Made by a program: the position numbers and the translations under genes
Shown here: piece by piece, positions 45,931 to 57,829 of the stretch
How the letters are laid out: every line of letters starts with the position of its first letter
Position numbering within the stretch: the first letter of the stretch is position 1
NCBI GenBank assembly: GCA_033032175.1
Contig: CM065325.1
Location: 3,252,930-3,316,929, forward strand
Direction: 5' to 3'
Origin: Saturnia japonica
Lineage: Eukaryota; Arthropoda; Insecta; Lepidoptera; Saturniidae
DNA length: 64,000 nucleotides
The notes under the pieces: model-generated
Database searches by the model: none
The model's input: only the letters and a program-made list of their open reading frames with translations
What the model was told of the DNA's origin: nothing

Positions 45931-46625
45931 ATTATCGGACGGATAGTTCGACGCCGCGCCTGAGCCGCTTAAATACCTACACTAAACGATCGTAGAAAAT
46001 CGTGAATAGTCGCTATCTTTCTCGACGTTTAGTTGCTATGCCTACTTGATGATGTAATCGAGGCGACAAGCCCTATACATGTGTGTGTGAGCTGTGATGT
46101 TTACACAAACATGCGCCGCGGTTGTCTTACGACACGAACATTATTTCGAATTACTGAGAAATATGTAGTTGTTTCGAGATATTTCTGGAACAGGACTTTC
46201 TCTATTTTTAATCGGGTTGTAATAGGTCGTAACAATATATTTATTTTAGTTTATGATTCTTAGTTCTAAGATTTATGATGGGACGGGCTTATACTTGATG
46301 ATAAGATTAAAAAAATAAACACTTTTTCTGTATTTAATAAAAATATCAAATACGACAAAAAACTCTCAAGCACGTAGCTCAAATTTAGAGAAATTAAGTT
46401 ATACGTTTAAATATAACCAGGGTTGCAAAGATTACGTTTCAAGAGTTACGTTTGACCTCATACAGATCAAGGAGTCCGTAAAAAAATATTAAAATGTATT
46501 CTCTCGTAAATTAACTCCTACACATAGATATAAAAGGATAACAAAGAATATAGTAGGTTTACCTTCTTCAACACAAAAACAACTACATTTTCTACTCATA
46601 CTCGTACGAGTAAAGCACCTAGGAG
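45931..46625. other. no gene seen
   Basis: A GC-richer start (CGACGCCGCGCCTGAGCCGC near 45950) grades into AT-rich DNA. The open frame 46033-46263 has no recognisable domain. Confidence 0.4.
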
Positions 46626-47287
46626 TCGTCCATTAATTACGTGAGGCATTTCGAGGGTGCAGGGTGTCGAGCCGAATCTCACACAATCTCACATGGGGGA
46701 GGGGGTTTCGGCAAATAAAACGTAATTTTTTCCCGCAAAAACTATAAAATTGACAGAAAACTGGGTTAAATTAAAAACAACATGTTTCTCCACTAAAATA
46801 TGGCTAAATCCTATACAATACATAATATTTAACGCGGTAAAATGCGAACGCCGCAAAGTAGGTACCTTCGATTGTTTAGCCGCCACCAACCAGCCGGAGC
46901 AGATGATTTTATTGAAAATCACATGGACATGTTGGTTCCAGTAGTCACTCTTGAGACAACACACGTGTCCCCGTGGACTGAATTTAAATCAATATTCTTT
47001 TACGAATTTTAGTAGTTCCTATTTAAGTATTTTATTGTTAGATTTCTTCACTGTAATTTATAGTCTGTAATACCAGTCTTAAATAAAAATACCTAAATAA
47101 ACAAATTATGTTTTTTTATTCAATACAATCGAGCACAAATTAACGTTTTTACATTAAAAATAGGCATTTTGAAAAATCTTACATGAGATTACGAGGAAAT
47201 TTGCGATTATCCAAATCTCACGAAATCTCACCAAAGGGGGAGGGTGCCGAAAAATCTCGAAAATCACCTCACATAAGTAATGGTTGC
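46626..47287. mobile_element. probable non-autonomous DNA transposon, ~660 bp
   Basis: The ends are inverted: CCATTAATTACGTGAGG on the left, and on the right, reversed, CCATTACTTATGTGAGG, with further similarity inwards (ATTTCGAG / TTTTCGAG). Inside each end is AATCTCAC-N2-AATCTCAC followed by GGGGGAGGG; these lie in direct orientation at 46675-46712 and 47214-47244. The interior has no transposase. Ends of the TCCATTAATTACGT type with GGGGGAGGG tracts occur in several insect DNA transposons, but I cannot name the superfamily. Confidence 0.55.
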
Positions 47288-47999
47288 CACTTTACTGTTA
47301 AGTACTGTCTGGTTTTGGTGTAGGTACTCTACGATTCACAATTAATGTGGTGTGTTTCAAGATACAGTAAAATAATTGGATCTAAATTAAGTGCAGGGTA
47401 CATTATGTTATTAATCTTTTGGCTCTCAACGTAACAAAAATGTAGGTAAAATTATGTGTGATGTACCCGACATCGGGTTCTCTAAGCACGCTTCGATTGT
47501 ACTTTGCTTACCACCAGGGGCAGTACAGTCAATATGCCAAACTATTATATAAAAAACAGTTGACAACTAACAAAAGATTTTTAAAATTTATTCCTTAAGG
47601 AAATTAGATAGGGGATTAAATTACGAAAAATCTCCTAAACTTCAATGACGTCTAGATCAAAATTTTCACAATAAAATAACATAAAAACATCTTGTACCCT
47701 ATTATACGAACACGCAAACTACACGAGAAAAACAGTTTTCCTATTTTCACCTTTTACACATCGAGATCGAGAGATTATAACAGTTTTCCACTTACTGTAA
47801 CTACCGTAGTTCTAAACATGACTCCCGTCGCTATGCCTTTTTACGAGCTACATTTTACTGAAAAGAAACCTTGAGTTTCGATTCTGTAAACTTTTTGTCA
47901 AAATTTTATTTTCTGAAATAACTATTTCTTTGTAAACATCACCGATCGCGTTTGAAATGATTGGGTTACCCGTGCGACTATTTCGCACATTATAAAATA
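47288..47999. other. nothing recognised
   Basis: AT-rich sequence without a supported feature. Confidence 0.4.
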
Positions 48000-48259
48000 C
48001 TAGTTGTGCCGCACGGTTTAAGACGTGTTAAAAGCCTATTTTTAGGCAATTTTTTATACTTTGTGTAAAACTATCGACATTTTATGAAGAATAAATTAAT
48101 TTTTAAAATTATTATATAGCCTATATTACTCGCTGTTACTGTAGCTTTATATTTGTGAAAGAGTTTTTAAAATCGCTCCAGTAGATTTCGAGTTTATCCA
48201 TTACAAACAAAAAACAAACAAAAAATCAAATCTTTCCTTCTTTATAATATTGGTATAGA
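48000..48259 (-). mobile_element. Helitron-like element, family B (260 bp)
   Basis: On the minus strand it begins TCTATACCAATATTATAAAG and ends in a decayed hairpin and CACAACTAG followed by T. It is collinear with 41851-42119 (TTTTTTATACTTTGTGTAAA, TATCGACATTTT and TCCATTACAAACAAAAAAC near the other end). Confidence 0.75.
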
Positions 48260-48313
48260 CAGAACAATCGTTTAGCTGTCATGTAACATGACATAATAAG
48301 CAATTGAAATAAG

Positions 48314-48625
48314 TTGAAGCAATGATGGCTCAGTCTCGTCGACCGACGTGAGATCGAATCCGTGTACGAAACATGAGCTTTCGATGAAGGAAAACGTTGT
48401 AACATAGCAAACATAGCTTGGTGGTAGGGTTTTTCTAATAGCTCCTAGCTACCACTCTCAAGTTGAAAGCCTGTCGTCGAGCACCTATAGGTGTTTCCGG
48501 TAGCTGTACTTGAGAGCCAGCCAGCCCTCCCACTAGGCTTAGCGTGTTACCATCTTGGCTCACATCGACACTTAGCATCTCGTGAGATTGTGGCCAACCG
48601 CTGAAACTATGGATAAATAAAAAAT
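48314..48625 (+). mobile_element. tRNA-derived SINE, family 2, full length
   Basis: The head AATGATGGCTCAGTCTCGTC and the B box-like GAGATCGAATCCG are followed by the family body CCACTCTCAAGTTGAAAGCC, CACCTATAGGTGTTTCCGG, CCCACTAGGCTTAGCGTG, TACCATCTTGGCTCACATCG and GAGATTGTGGCCAA, and a short AAAAAA tail. Confidence 0.78.
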
Positions 48626-49419
48626 ACTATTCCCTATTTGGACGTGCATCACTTGAAAACTACCAGACAATTTTAAATTAATTTTCAGATTAATATACGA
48701 ATAAACCTTAATAAGTATCTAGGCGTATCATTATAATATATCATTATATTAAAATTGTAGACATCAGCTTCTATAATTTTTTTAAGCATTTCAAATAACA
48801 TCAATGTAAATTTTAGTTAACATTTATAATTTTATTTAGCCCATAAATATTTCAACAGTAAGTATTGGAAAATTTGATTGAACAACAATCAATTCACAAA
48901 TATACACAAGCTATGAATAAAATCGCTCACAATTCTCGCTTACAACAAACCAAAACCCATTAACTCGGTAACTAAATCGAAATGTAAAAGGAAATCTGAA
49001 CTTCAAAACCACTTAAAGCGTACATACGTACAATGCAAATGACAACAGTGCTTGTTAGTGACAATTTGGGATTAACAACAAGGTAATTAAGAACAGTGTA
49101 AACCCTTTGTTTTTTTAATAACGACTCAGCAAAATAAATTCTTGTGTTTGCAAGTATTACATAATCCGTATTAAACGGCAGCTTTTGAAAGAGGGAAGCT
49201 TTAATGACTTTAATCGGTCGCCGTAAAGGTTAATAATGTTTTTTTTTTTTCTAAATATGAGTATCAAAGAAAAGAAATGGGTATCTAGAAAAAGGTGCAC
49301 CTGGTACAACTGCCAGGATACTCCGACTGTAGCCTAATGACAGATTTCTAACTTGACATTAGTAGTTAGCAAAGAGAGGTAAGGCACAGAAAAATTTCTT
49401 CGGTGATTTCTCTATACTT
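48626..49419. other. nothing recognised
   Basis: AT-rich sequence without a supported feature. Confidence 0.4.
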
Positions 49420-49640
49420 GGAGCAGTCTTTTGAAATACCTCCTACAGAAAATCGCAGCCAAATAACCTAGTGTTGTGTTCCTGACGTGAATAGGGTTTC
49501 TAGAGCTCTTTGGGGTAAGGGGTTCAAGATCGGTAACGCGCTAATTATACCTATGGTATTACAAGCGGTCATAGGCTCCGATAGCCGCTTACCATCATGC
49601 AGCCCAGATGCTTGATTGGCACCTTTGTTGTATTAAAAAA
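49420..49640 (+). mobile_element. non-LTR retroposon 3' fragment
   Basis: CCTACAGAAAATCGCAGCCA, GGGTAAGGGGTTCAAGATCG, ACGCGCTAATTATACCTATG, GCTCCGATAGCCGCTTACCA and ATTGGCACCTTTGTTGT-ATT with AAAAAA correspond to 22700-23045. This is the more complete of the three copies. Confidence 0.6.
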
Positions 49641-49863
49641 TTTAATCGGATCAGTAGTTCCACAGATAGCACAGAAATATTACCTCTTTAAAATAGTAAG
49701 TATAAAAGTGTAAATTAAATAAATTAGAAGAAATATGTTATGTTCAATTCCGTTATTATATTCTTTATTTGATTAAAAAAAAAAACGGAAGTGAAAACTT
49801 AATTTTGAATTTTTAAATAAATTATAGTCGCAATAATTACAGAGCATGACGGTTTCGCTAAAT

Positions 49864-50077
49864 CACAAGATTTTACCCATCCAAAAAGTCAAACACGCAT
49901 ATGATACAGTCGAGTATATTACACAGGCCGCTATACTATGCGTCGCTAGTCTAACGCAAGCGCAATACGTCACGAGCATGTCGAGGTCATCGGAGACGCA
50001 AACCGCGAACCTATAAGTTTTTCCCTTACCAAAAATCGCTCAACGCGGTTAAAGAAGTTTACACTTCAAAAACTACA
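49864..50077. repeat. unclassified dispersed repeat, copy 1
   Basis: The sequence from CACAAGATTTTACCCATCCA to CGCGGTTAAAGAAGTT recurs in the same orientation at 54234-54424. This copy keeps about 30 bp (GGCCGCTATACTATGCGTCG region) missing from the other. GC is above the flanks. No motif identifies it. Confidence 0.65.
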
Positions 50078-50614
50078 ATAAATAATAATGAAAGATACGA
50101 TAAGAAGATTCGATTCAAAAATACAGCCAAACTCTACAAAGCAGAGCAAGCGTAATAGCTTTGACTAATACCAAAGTGAAATCCATTAACTGTACAGTTA
50201 AATTGAAGTGTAAAGAGAAAATCGAACGCAAACTCCCTGTAAAGCGTACGTACGAAGAATGCAAATGAAAACTGTACTCGTTAGTTCCACTTCAGGAACG
50301 TAAAACCTCAAGGGGCTGAAACGGCAATTGAAGGGAATTGTTGAAAATTGGAACCTGATGTCGACAACCGACGACGGTTTTAATTTTCGATTTAATTCAT
50401 ACATTTACATTGGGATTGAACTAGAAAACGTAGATCATACGTAAACTTAAAAGATTTTATAATCTACTTTAAACTTATCTATCTAATATAAGCTCAATTG
50501 AGATTGATTTTTTATCTGTTTGAACGAGCTAATCTCTAAAACTACCGGTCAGCTTTGAATTATTATATTTATTATTATAATTATATTTTATAGCCTGTTT
50601 GTTAAAGAAAGTTA

Positions 50615-51297
50615 TCTATACTAATAATATAAAGCTGAAGAGTTCTTTTGTTTATTTGGTTGAACGCGCTAGTCTCAGGAACTACTGGTTCGAATGGAAA
50701 AAATGTTTTAGTGTTGGATAGCCCATTTATCGAGGATGGCTATAGGCTATATAACATCACGCTACGACCAATAGGAGCAGAGCATCAAAGAAAAATGTTA
50801 CAAAAACGGGGGAAATTTATTCCTTTTGAGAGCTTCCACTGCGTGTGCTGTGTGAATGGTTAAAGTTACGCAACAATCGTGTGATACGAAATTGTTTCTC
50901 TTAAAAAGTTCTAAAAAAAGTCCGTGACATCATATGGTTATATTTCAAGGTTTATTCAATATAACTATTTTTATGGTAATAAAATTTGTTTTAAAATAAT
51001 GAACTATTTACGAAGGTGTTTTTATATACAAGGTATTAATCCTTTGTCATGTGTAATTCATCATAAGTATTTAATTTTGAGCAAAATTGTCCTTTACAGT
51101 AATTGATTTCAATGAATATCTTAGGAGATATCCCAGTTTTAAAATAACTCAGCAGCAAAAAAATGATCAAGTACCGCAAGCGCATTTTTATTATGCAGAA
51201 TAATGCGGGAGGCAGGCGGTGCCTACGACCCGCTCTCTCTAACCCTTTCTCTCTCTCTCTCTCTTATGACGCAGACGTAATTGCGCAAGTCAGATAG
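50615..51297 (+). mobile_element. Helitron-like element, family C, full length (683 bp)
   Basis: It begins TCTATACTAATAATATAAAG after an A and ends GCGCAAGTCAGATAG followed by T (CTAG decayed to ATAG). It includes ATAGCCCATTTATCGAGGAT, CTACGACCAATAGGAGCAG, TTCAATGAATATCTTAGGAG and a CT microsatellite. It is the reference copy for 4432-4626, 16075-16405 and 36150-36462. The short open frames inside are not conserved coding. Confidence 0.75.
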
Positions 51298-51534
51298 TTT
51301 GATATAAAACTGTATACTAAGACCCGTAAGAAGCCGTGCTTACAATCATTACATCAAACAGACTGAAGCTCAAGTAATTGTTATTTTTTTATTGAAAGCA
51401 CTAATCTAAACTAATAATGTCTGTTTACTGTGTTCCTATTTATTGAGAAAGATTTATAGGCTATAGAACTTTAGGCAATGACTCTAATTAGTGATGCAGT
51501 AACCATGAACATCTAGCAATCTAGACAAGCTGTG
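51298..51534. other. nothing recognised
   Basis: AT-rich; may include a decayed 5' part of the Helitron ending at 51616. Confidence 0.35.
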
Positions 51535-51616
51535 TATAATGATAGGCTACACGGGTGTGTTGGAGGTAGCGTACTCGAGAATTGGTGTGTCGAGTGAAAC
51601 CGTGGGACACAGCTAG
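51535..51616 (+). mobile_element. Helitron-like 3' end
   Basis: GGCTACACGGGTGTGTTGGA, then CGAGTGAAACCGTGGGACAC and AGCTAG followed by T. The 5' boundary is uncertain; TCTAAACTAATAATGTCTG at about 51407 could be the start. Confidence 0.55.
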
Positions 51617-52077
51617 TCCATATATAAAATATATCTTACGAATTCCACATTCGACGTTGTATTATATTCGCATTTTCTCTACACTTCAAGTATTTTAATT
51701 AGCGAAACGTTTTCTTTACCGTAATGAAACCGCTCGTAGCATCGCGTAATTTTATGAAAATCTAGAGATGTGCCTGTGTGAAAGGTACTCGAATAAATAG
51801 AGACTGCAGCAGACTTGTCTTTCAGGCCTAGGAGGTGCATTAATTAAAATGCTTTTGAAAGTAACGACGCAGATAATGATGTGCATGTTTTATTTAGAAA
51901 TATAATTTAAAAGATGCCACGTAGGACTACGGATCTTTGTTTAATATTATGTAACAAATATGTCGTATTTTTAAAGCTGATATCTGCATTCTTTTATATT
52001 TTACAACATTTGATATTATTTAAGAGGAAACGCGGTTGAACCAATAGGTTTTAACAGAATTCTATTAAATAACACAA
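51617..52077. other. nothing recognised
   Basis: AT-rich sequence without a supported feature. Confidence 0.4.
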
Positions 52078-52825
52078 CTAGCTGTGCCCTGCGGTTTCAC
52101 CCGCATATAATTTAAAAGAAATCACTGACTGATGATTTATAATACTTCAGTATAGACAATTTTATCGGGCGGCCAGATGTCCACATCGCGGCCTCACACA
52201 GCCCGTTCGCGCCACTGCTATTAAAGTACTTAGTATAATAATTATTATTGACGTAGACCCGAGCCGAGTGTTGAATTTTTTTTAAATTTTGCATTATCTC
52301 TCAAACTATGCGTCCAAATAGCGTGCTGTAAAATACGAAGTTTATGTTCTTTAAATTGTCTTTATGATGAAGTAATTTTTGTTTGTAAGGATTAATTTGC
52401 CATGCTTTAAAATAAAACTCATAAATAAATTTTTAATCTTCAACAATTTGTTTTTTTTTTTTACAAAATACCTTATTGCGGCTTATGTATAAGAGATAGA
52501 TGTATTTTATCGCTGATTTTTTTTATACATACTGATGACCAATATTTTTGTAGAACATTGTGTTTACATATCATTAACCATTAAGCCAACACACACGGAT
52601 AAAGCCGTTCGCGAGGGCTTCGGCTTTCCGACTTACGTAACAAAAATCAATATTTAAGGCTAGCTAGAAATTGTAGCCTAATATTATATAGCCTATACTA
52701 TTTCTCGTGAGACTGGCCATCATATAAAAAAAGAATTTTTCGAATACGACTGATAGGTCCAGATATTATCATGTTTAATCAAAGAAACAAACAAAAACTT
52801 TTCTGGTTTATAATATTAGTATAGA
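52078..52825 (-). mobile_element. Helitron-like element, family A, full length (748 bp)
   Basis: On the minus strand it begins TCTATACTAATATTATAAAC after an A and ends GCGGGTGAAACCGCAGGGC then ACAGCTAG followed by T. The 3' hairpin GCGGGTGAAACCGC is well preserved. It is collinear with 24771-25560. Confidence 0.82.
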
Positions 52826-53011
52826 TTCTTGTAAAGAAACATTAATTGGAATACATATTACTGGATTGTAATTCATTTATATTACTAATAAGCTATAATA
52901 AGCTCAACATGAAGACATTTAGGCAGATCTGCATGATAGTAGCGACTGACGATGGACTGTATGTGCTCTCCATCACATCATCACAGTGACGTCATAATGC
53001 CGTGCTAGTAT

Positions 53012-53145
53012 GAAAAAAGAAATCTTTTAATATTAATCGCTAAATATAGGTTTCAAAATTACAAATTCAGATTATGTTTGGTACATAATACGAATTAACC
53101 ATTTTGAAACCAATATTTAGCGATTTCCGCTATAGCTTTTTTCTT
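53012..53145. repeat. long palindrome (MITE-like or hairpin-RNA-like)
   Basis: The arms 53036-53059 and 53101-53124 pair over 24 bp with one mismatch (ATCGCTAAATAT-GGTTTCAAAAT type). Pairing resumes inside (AATTC-GATTATG / CATAATACGAATT) and outside (GAAAAAAG / CTTTTTTC), so nearly the whole 130 bp can fold into one hairpin. This shape suits a fold-back MITE; a small-RNA precursor is possible but unproven. Confidence 0.65.
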
Positions 53146-54233
53146 CAAAAGTACGTAATTAGGAGGTTTATCTACGTTAAACTAAAAAAGTTGTGTAATA
53201 TACTACTATAGGTACGTGCACCCTAATAAAAATCAAAATAACTGTCACGTCTCCTTATTTCCTCGCGCTGAACTCGACGAAATTACATTTCCTTTTAGTA
53301 AATCTTCGAAAAAATCCACTATAATATTGTGGTCACAAAATCTACCTGTAAAGACTCTTTTTACAAGTTTGTAAGGAAATCCTTTATATTTTAGTGCTCA
53401 ACCGTTGCTGGGACACAAGGATGAGCGAAACAATAAAACGGGTAAACTCTGCCAAAGGTAAGCGGAGGCATCGAAGGACATAAAATGTTCGAACGCCTCG
53501 ATTGCTACTAAAAGATTATAAGGTCGTGAAAGTTTTTAAATTTATTATCTATCAACCCCATTTAATAGTCCTTGAAAAGATTTATCTAAACGTAATTTCT
53601 TTAATTGACGAAGGCGTTAATTTACGGAAATTCATTGTAAATAATTGATCCAAAAATTGATTTTCTATTTCCACCAGGAACTGATCAGCAGTTGTTACCT
53701 ATTTCTGCAACAAATAACGTTTGATAATAATTTGGTAAGAACCTGAAATGAAATTAGTTATGGAAAAGAAGAAATAGTGAAATTTTTATTAACTGAAACA
53801 ACTAAAGAGATGCAGTCAAAACCGTTGAGACCCATTTATTATTAACCTATAAGGAATAGAAAGCCTCCTAAACAGCAAACCAGAAATATTTGAGTAAGTG
53901 CCTGTGTTCGTCCAATCGTTGCTGTCATGTTGGCTTGCGTTCGTTGTAGGAAGGAAAGAAAAAAAAACACTGGCCGAGAGGCAGTTCTACAGTTTCACAG
54001 TACGGCGAAGATTTTGTTCCAGCCGAGATGGAGGTTAACATAAAACTGTGGCTTCGCAATGTAAGAAGAGGGAATTAGGTTGAACAGCTCTTCAAAACAC
54101 TTACCATGATAAATACGATAGAACATGCTCAGTGAGGCAATGTCCCTTCACAGCTGAAGGGCTCGATGAATTTAGTAACGATGATATTATTATTATTGTG
54201 GTATACTGATAGTAGCATAGCTTATTAACAATG
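53146..54233. other. no gene seen
   Basis: Mixed composition. A block at about 53890-54080 is GC-richer but contains nothing I recognise. Confidence 0.4.
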
Positions 54234-54424
54234 CACAAGATTTTACCCATCAAAAAAGTCAAACACGCATATGATACAGTCAAGTATACATAATGTATTA
54301 GTCTATATACGCAATACGTCACGAGTATGTCGAGGTCATCGGTGACGCGAAGGTCACGTGAACTCGATAAGTTTTTCTCCTGCCAAAAATCGTTCAACGC
54401 GGCTAAAGAAGTTTTCATTTCAAA
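54234..54424. repeat. unclassified dispersed repeat, copy 2
   Basis: Direct counterpart of 49864-50077 with a central deletion (CACAAGATTTTACCCATCAA, GTCGAGGTCATCGGTGACGC, CGCGGCTAAAGAAGTT). It abuts a reversed LINE 3' end at 54425. Confidence 0.65.
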
Positions 54425-54480
54425 ATTAGTTTATATTGTTTAGGCCCTAAGAAGATACTTATGAATGTCACGTGTGTCAC
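54425..54480 (-). mobile_element. LINE 3' end fragment, same family as 38.1-38.9 kb
   Basis: On the minus strand: GTGACATTCATAAGTATCTT followed by CTTAGGGCCTAAACAATATA, the 3' UTR end of the family. Confidence 0.6.
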
Positions 54481-55107
54481 AACCATTGTATTCACTATAT
54501 TGTAAAAGATTGAGGAGGGCAAAAATATTTTCAAGTCTAAATGAATGGTAAATAGTGGAACTCTGAACGAGCAGTGTTTTATAAAGTACTCTAATACGGG
54601 TTGCTAGACGGTTTACGGACAAAAGCATGATGAAGCTTAGTTTAAATTTATTATACACGAATGACCATTACTTTTAGCACTCTCAGAGTTCGACTGAAAC
54701 ACTGTTTCATCATAGTTTAAGTCGGTTTGGTAAACTTAAACCTAGGGCCGTATAATAGGTCTGTGAGCTGCGGACAGGCAGTATCTTTATCTTAATTAAA
54801 TTGCTGAACTACTAGATAGCGCGCTCTTAACCGCCAACCTCAATCTTTTAACTTCAGTAACAAGTTGGCGTGCCGCAGCATTATATACGCAAATGAGGAA
54901 GGAATGTTTTGTTTTAATTAAAATTTCTTTGGAATGAACACTATTTTACTAAAAGATTATAATTTTATACATTAAAGATAATTCAAAATTTAATTTTTTA
55001 TGAAGATCCAATCTCACACACGGCCAAATAATTCAAAATTCAGTTGCAAGATTTGACCCGAACATACATATATTAAAAGTTAATTAATTATAAGCTTGTA
55101 ATAAAAA
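54481..55107. other. nothing recognised
   Basis: AT-rich sequence; may contain more of the decayed LINE. Confidence 0.35.
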
Positions 55108-55190
55108 AGGTCAGCCCTGTTCGCGGGGATTGAACCCGTTTGGTTCAATTGATTAGCTTACTACCACTTTACAATGTCGACTGCCTTGAC
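55108..55190 (-). pseudogene. tRNA-like sequence (tRNA pseudogene or SINE head)
   Basis: On the minus strand, GTAAAGTGGTAGTAAGCTAA is followed by a perfect B box, GGGTTCAATCC, and CCGCGAACAGGG. An A-box-like GTGGTAGTAAGC lies upstream. The cloverleaf does not close convincingly, so a functional tRNA is unlikely. Confidence 0.4.
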
Positions 55191-56601
55191 GATTTAATGC
55201 TTTATCTACAAAGTCACGTACTTAATACATTTCCAAAGATTTTTTGTTACTATTTATAGTTATATTTATATTATTAACTTTTAAAATATAATATTTCTTA
55301 TTGGATTTTTGATACTGTAATTCTGAATGGATTAGAATATACAATATGTAGTTTAACAAAACTGTCGCCTTATAAGAGATAAAATGAAAACAAAAGGCCT
55401 ATTTTACGAGAAAGGAGCGTGCCTTTGAAAATATGAAGTGCCGACATCAATATCCTGATCAAAATGAACGTCTCGGAGGACTCGTTTTAAACATCCAATC
55501 ACGTTGATAGCTTCCCTCCGATTTAACATTACAAAATGCAGATTGTACAATGATTAGTCTTATATTTTTAAATATGCATAAAAATATTTAGCTTCTGTAC
55601 CTAATTGTGACGTTCAATTAAATCAAACTTATATGATTATCAAGAAAATGTTATGATCCCTTGGTTTGAACAAGGATCTACAGCTTATACACATTTGTTT
55701 AATAAACCTTTACTTTCATTATAATCCAATGCTTTTCTAAAATAAAAAATGTGGGTGCATTTCACACGGAGTAGAAGTGAAACCTTCCGAAAACATAAAA
55801 ATATTCACATAAACGATACACTTGAACAATATACAATGCCGGCTATGACACCTTTTCCCAAGGAACAACAACACACGTACAAAGAGGAGACCGAAATAAT
55901 CGGAAACACTATATAATCTATACCTTTCTCTCGCAAGCTAAATCCTATACATGTTTGTATTTATCTCTTTATAATGACACTTTTTCGTTAAATCTAATTT
56001 CAAATCACAACGGCGTTAAATAAGTTATCACTTCAATGACAAACACTTTTTTTTTACACCTCTCGACGTAATTTTTTTCTACATTTCCTTCAACTCAGCT
56101 TACCCACTCGTAGATCGCGACGCACATTTTCGACGTGGGACCGATTGGCCAAAAGGAATTCGCATTCACAAAACTTTTCCGATACAGCACCCATATTGAC
56201 AGCGTAAATAACATTTTCACTGTGAATGAACGTCACACCTTCGTTAAGTTTAATCTAACCCGTGCTACCTAGTTTATTTTCATCTTTAAATACTATACAA
56301 TTTATTTTCTTTTTACATACGATTACGGATTACCTTGAGGATAAACGGCCTTATTTTAAACGCGGGGAGTTATATGCCACAACGTTAAAATTTAATCTAA
56401 TATTAATTATTATATATTATTTAATTTAATTTAATATCTTTGCGATCGAGCTTTGCTCGGTATTAAAAAAAAACACTATATACTTGAACTTGGAATGTGA
56501 AACATTATCTAAACACGAAATTTCATCCAAATCGTTGGAGCCGTTCCCGAGAAACCATTACATATATATTTAATACATATACAAGAATTGCTCACATAAT
56601 A
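55191..56601. other. no gene seen
   Basis: AT-rich. At about 56445-56540, GCGATCGAGCTTTGCTCGG and CATCCAAATCGTTGGAGCCG look like a decayed lepidopteran repeat. Confidence 0.4.
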
Positions 56602-57405
56602 TCCATACTAATATTACTGTCTGTCTTTTACGTTATCAGGCCTAGACCGCTGAACCAATTTTGTTGAATTTTGGAGTTGAGTTAGACTGAACCTTGGGAA
56701 AGGACATAGGATACTTTTTGTATCAAAAATAATACTTTAAGGGTAGAAAATAGGAGATGAAAATTTCTATGAACAAAATATGGGAACACCAAATGCGCAT
56801 GCGCGATAATGGTGAAATAACATTGGCTGCCATACCAACCAGTTTGTTGATTGTCAATCTGGTTTGTTGATTTAGACATTGTTATACTTAATAAGAAATG
56901 TATTGTATTTCTAATAATTACCTATTAAATGATAGTCCAGTATTTTTTTTTTTTTAAGATTGGCTGAAGTGTTTTGAAACTGTTTAACTACGCAGTACGG
57001 TATAATTAATGTTTCATTTTATGATAGAAATATGACTTGCGCTGTCCATCGCAGCTCGCGGGTGTTTATATATTCTAAGTGATACCTATTTAAATTATCT
57101 GCATTATACAGTTTTGCTACAAGTGATTATTTAATTGTGTTATTCCACATACGGTGAAAATAAAACTTGGATGAAAGTTTGTATGAACAAACCGTCATGT
57201 CTCAAATTTGGGATATTCATATTTATGCTTTTGATAAGAAAAAATAAAAATAATTATTTGATGAAAATTATACACGGGAAATACATGCCATTCCTCAATG
57301 GATAAGGCATATGAATTGTCAACAATTGGGTAAAAATAAAGTTACGGAATGTAAATAACTACTGCGTAACTATAAACGCGTGCGGAGCCGCGGGTACACA
57401 GCTAG
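56602..57405 (+). mobile_element. Helitron-like element, family D, full length (804 bp)
   Basis: It begins TCCATACTAATATTACTG after an A and ends GCGTGCGGAGCCGCGGGTAC then ACAGCTAG followed by T. The 3' hairpin contains GCGGAGCCGC. The interior has CTGAACCAATTTTGTTGAAT and ATAGGATACTTTTTGTATC. A related 3' part lies at 14851-15045. Confidence 0.75.
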
Positions 57406-57427
57406 TAATAAGATAAATACTTATAAG

Positions 57428-57560
57428 TTATAATGCAAAGGCAGAGGTGTATTAATAATGTACACCCACTATTTCGCCGGGTATGTTTTTTTAAGTCCCA
57501 TGTTACAGAGGGCGAGCCTATTGTATTAATCGGGCACGAGGCAAAACTCCATAAACCTAC
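57428..57560 (-). mobile_element. SINE family 1, 5'-truncated, reversed
   Basis: GGCAGAGGTGTATTAATAAT, TTTAAGTCCCATGTTACAGA and GGGCGAGCCTATTGTATTAA, followed by GGCACGAGGCAAAACTCC, are the reverse complement of the SINE body. It lies about 20 bp beyond the Helitron. Confidence 0.65.
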
Positions 57561-57829
57561 ATTAATATACCTATGCCTAGCCCTTAATGACATAGAATAA
57601 ATTATACACTGTTAATACAAGTCCTGATTTTCACGACGATGATCGTCGTCGAATTGACCTAGCGGCGTGACGACCATACTTGTACGCACTATTATATGTA
57701 CAGTACGAATGGTCGATAGTTCGAAGCCCGCTGATTTAGAATTGTTAAAAAGAGAATTTCAAGAAGATATTTCTATGTTTTCTGATGCTGTCATTACTAC
57801 CGTGTGTGTACTGCACAAATGTCTTTAAA
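57561..57829. other. nothing recognised
   Basis: No supported feature. Confidence 0.35.

Noticed and set aside
46033..46263. 76-codon open frame with a hydrophobic stretch
   Set aside because: No motif; length is within chance expectation for this amount of sequence.
55108..55190. Functional tRNA gene
   Set aside because: The B box is good, but the acceptor and anticodon stems do not pair convincingly; a tRNA-derived remnant is more likely.
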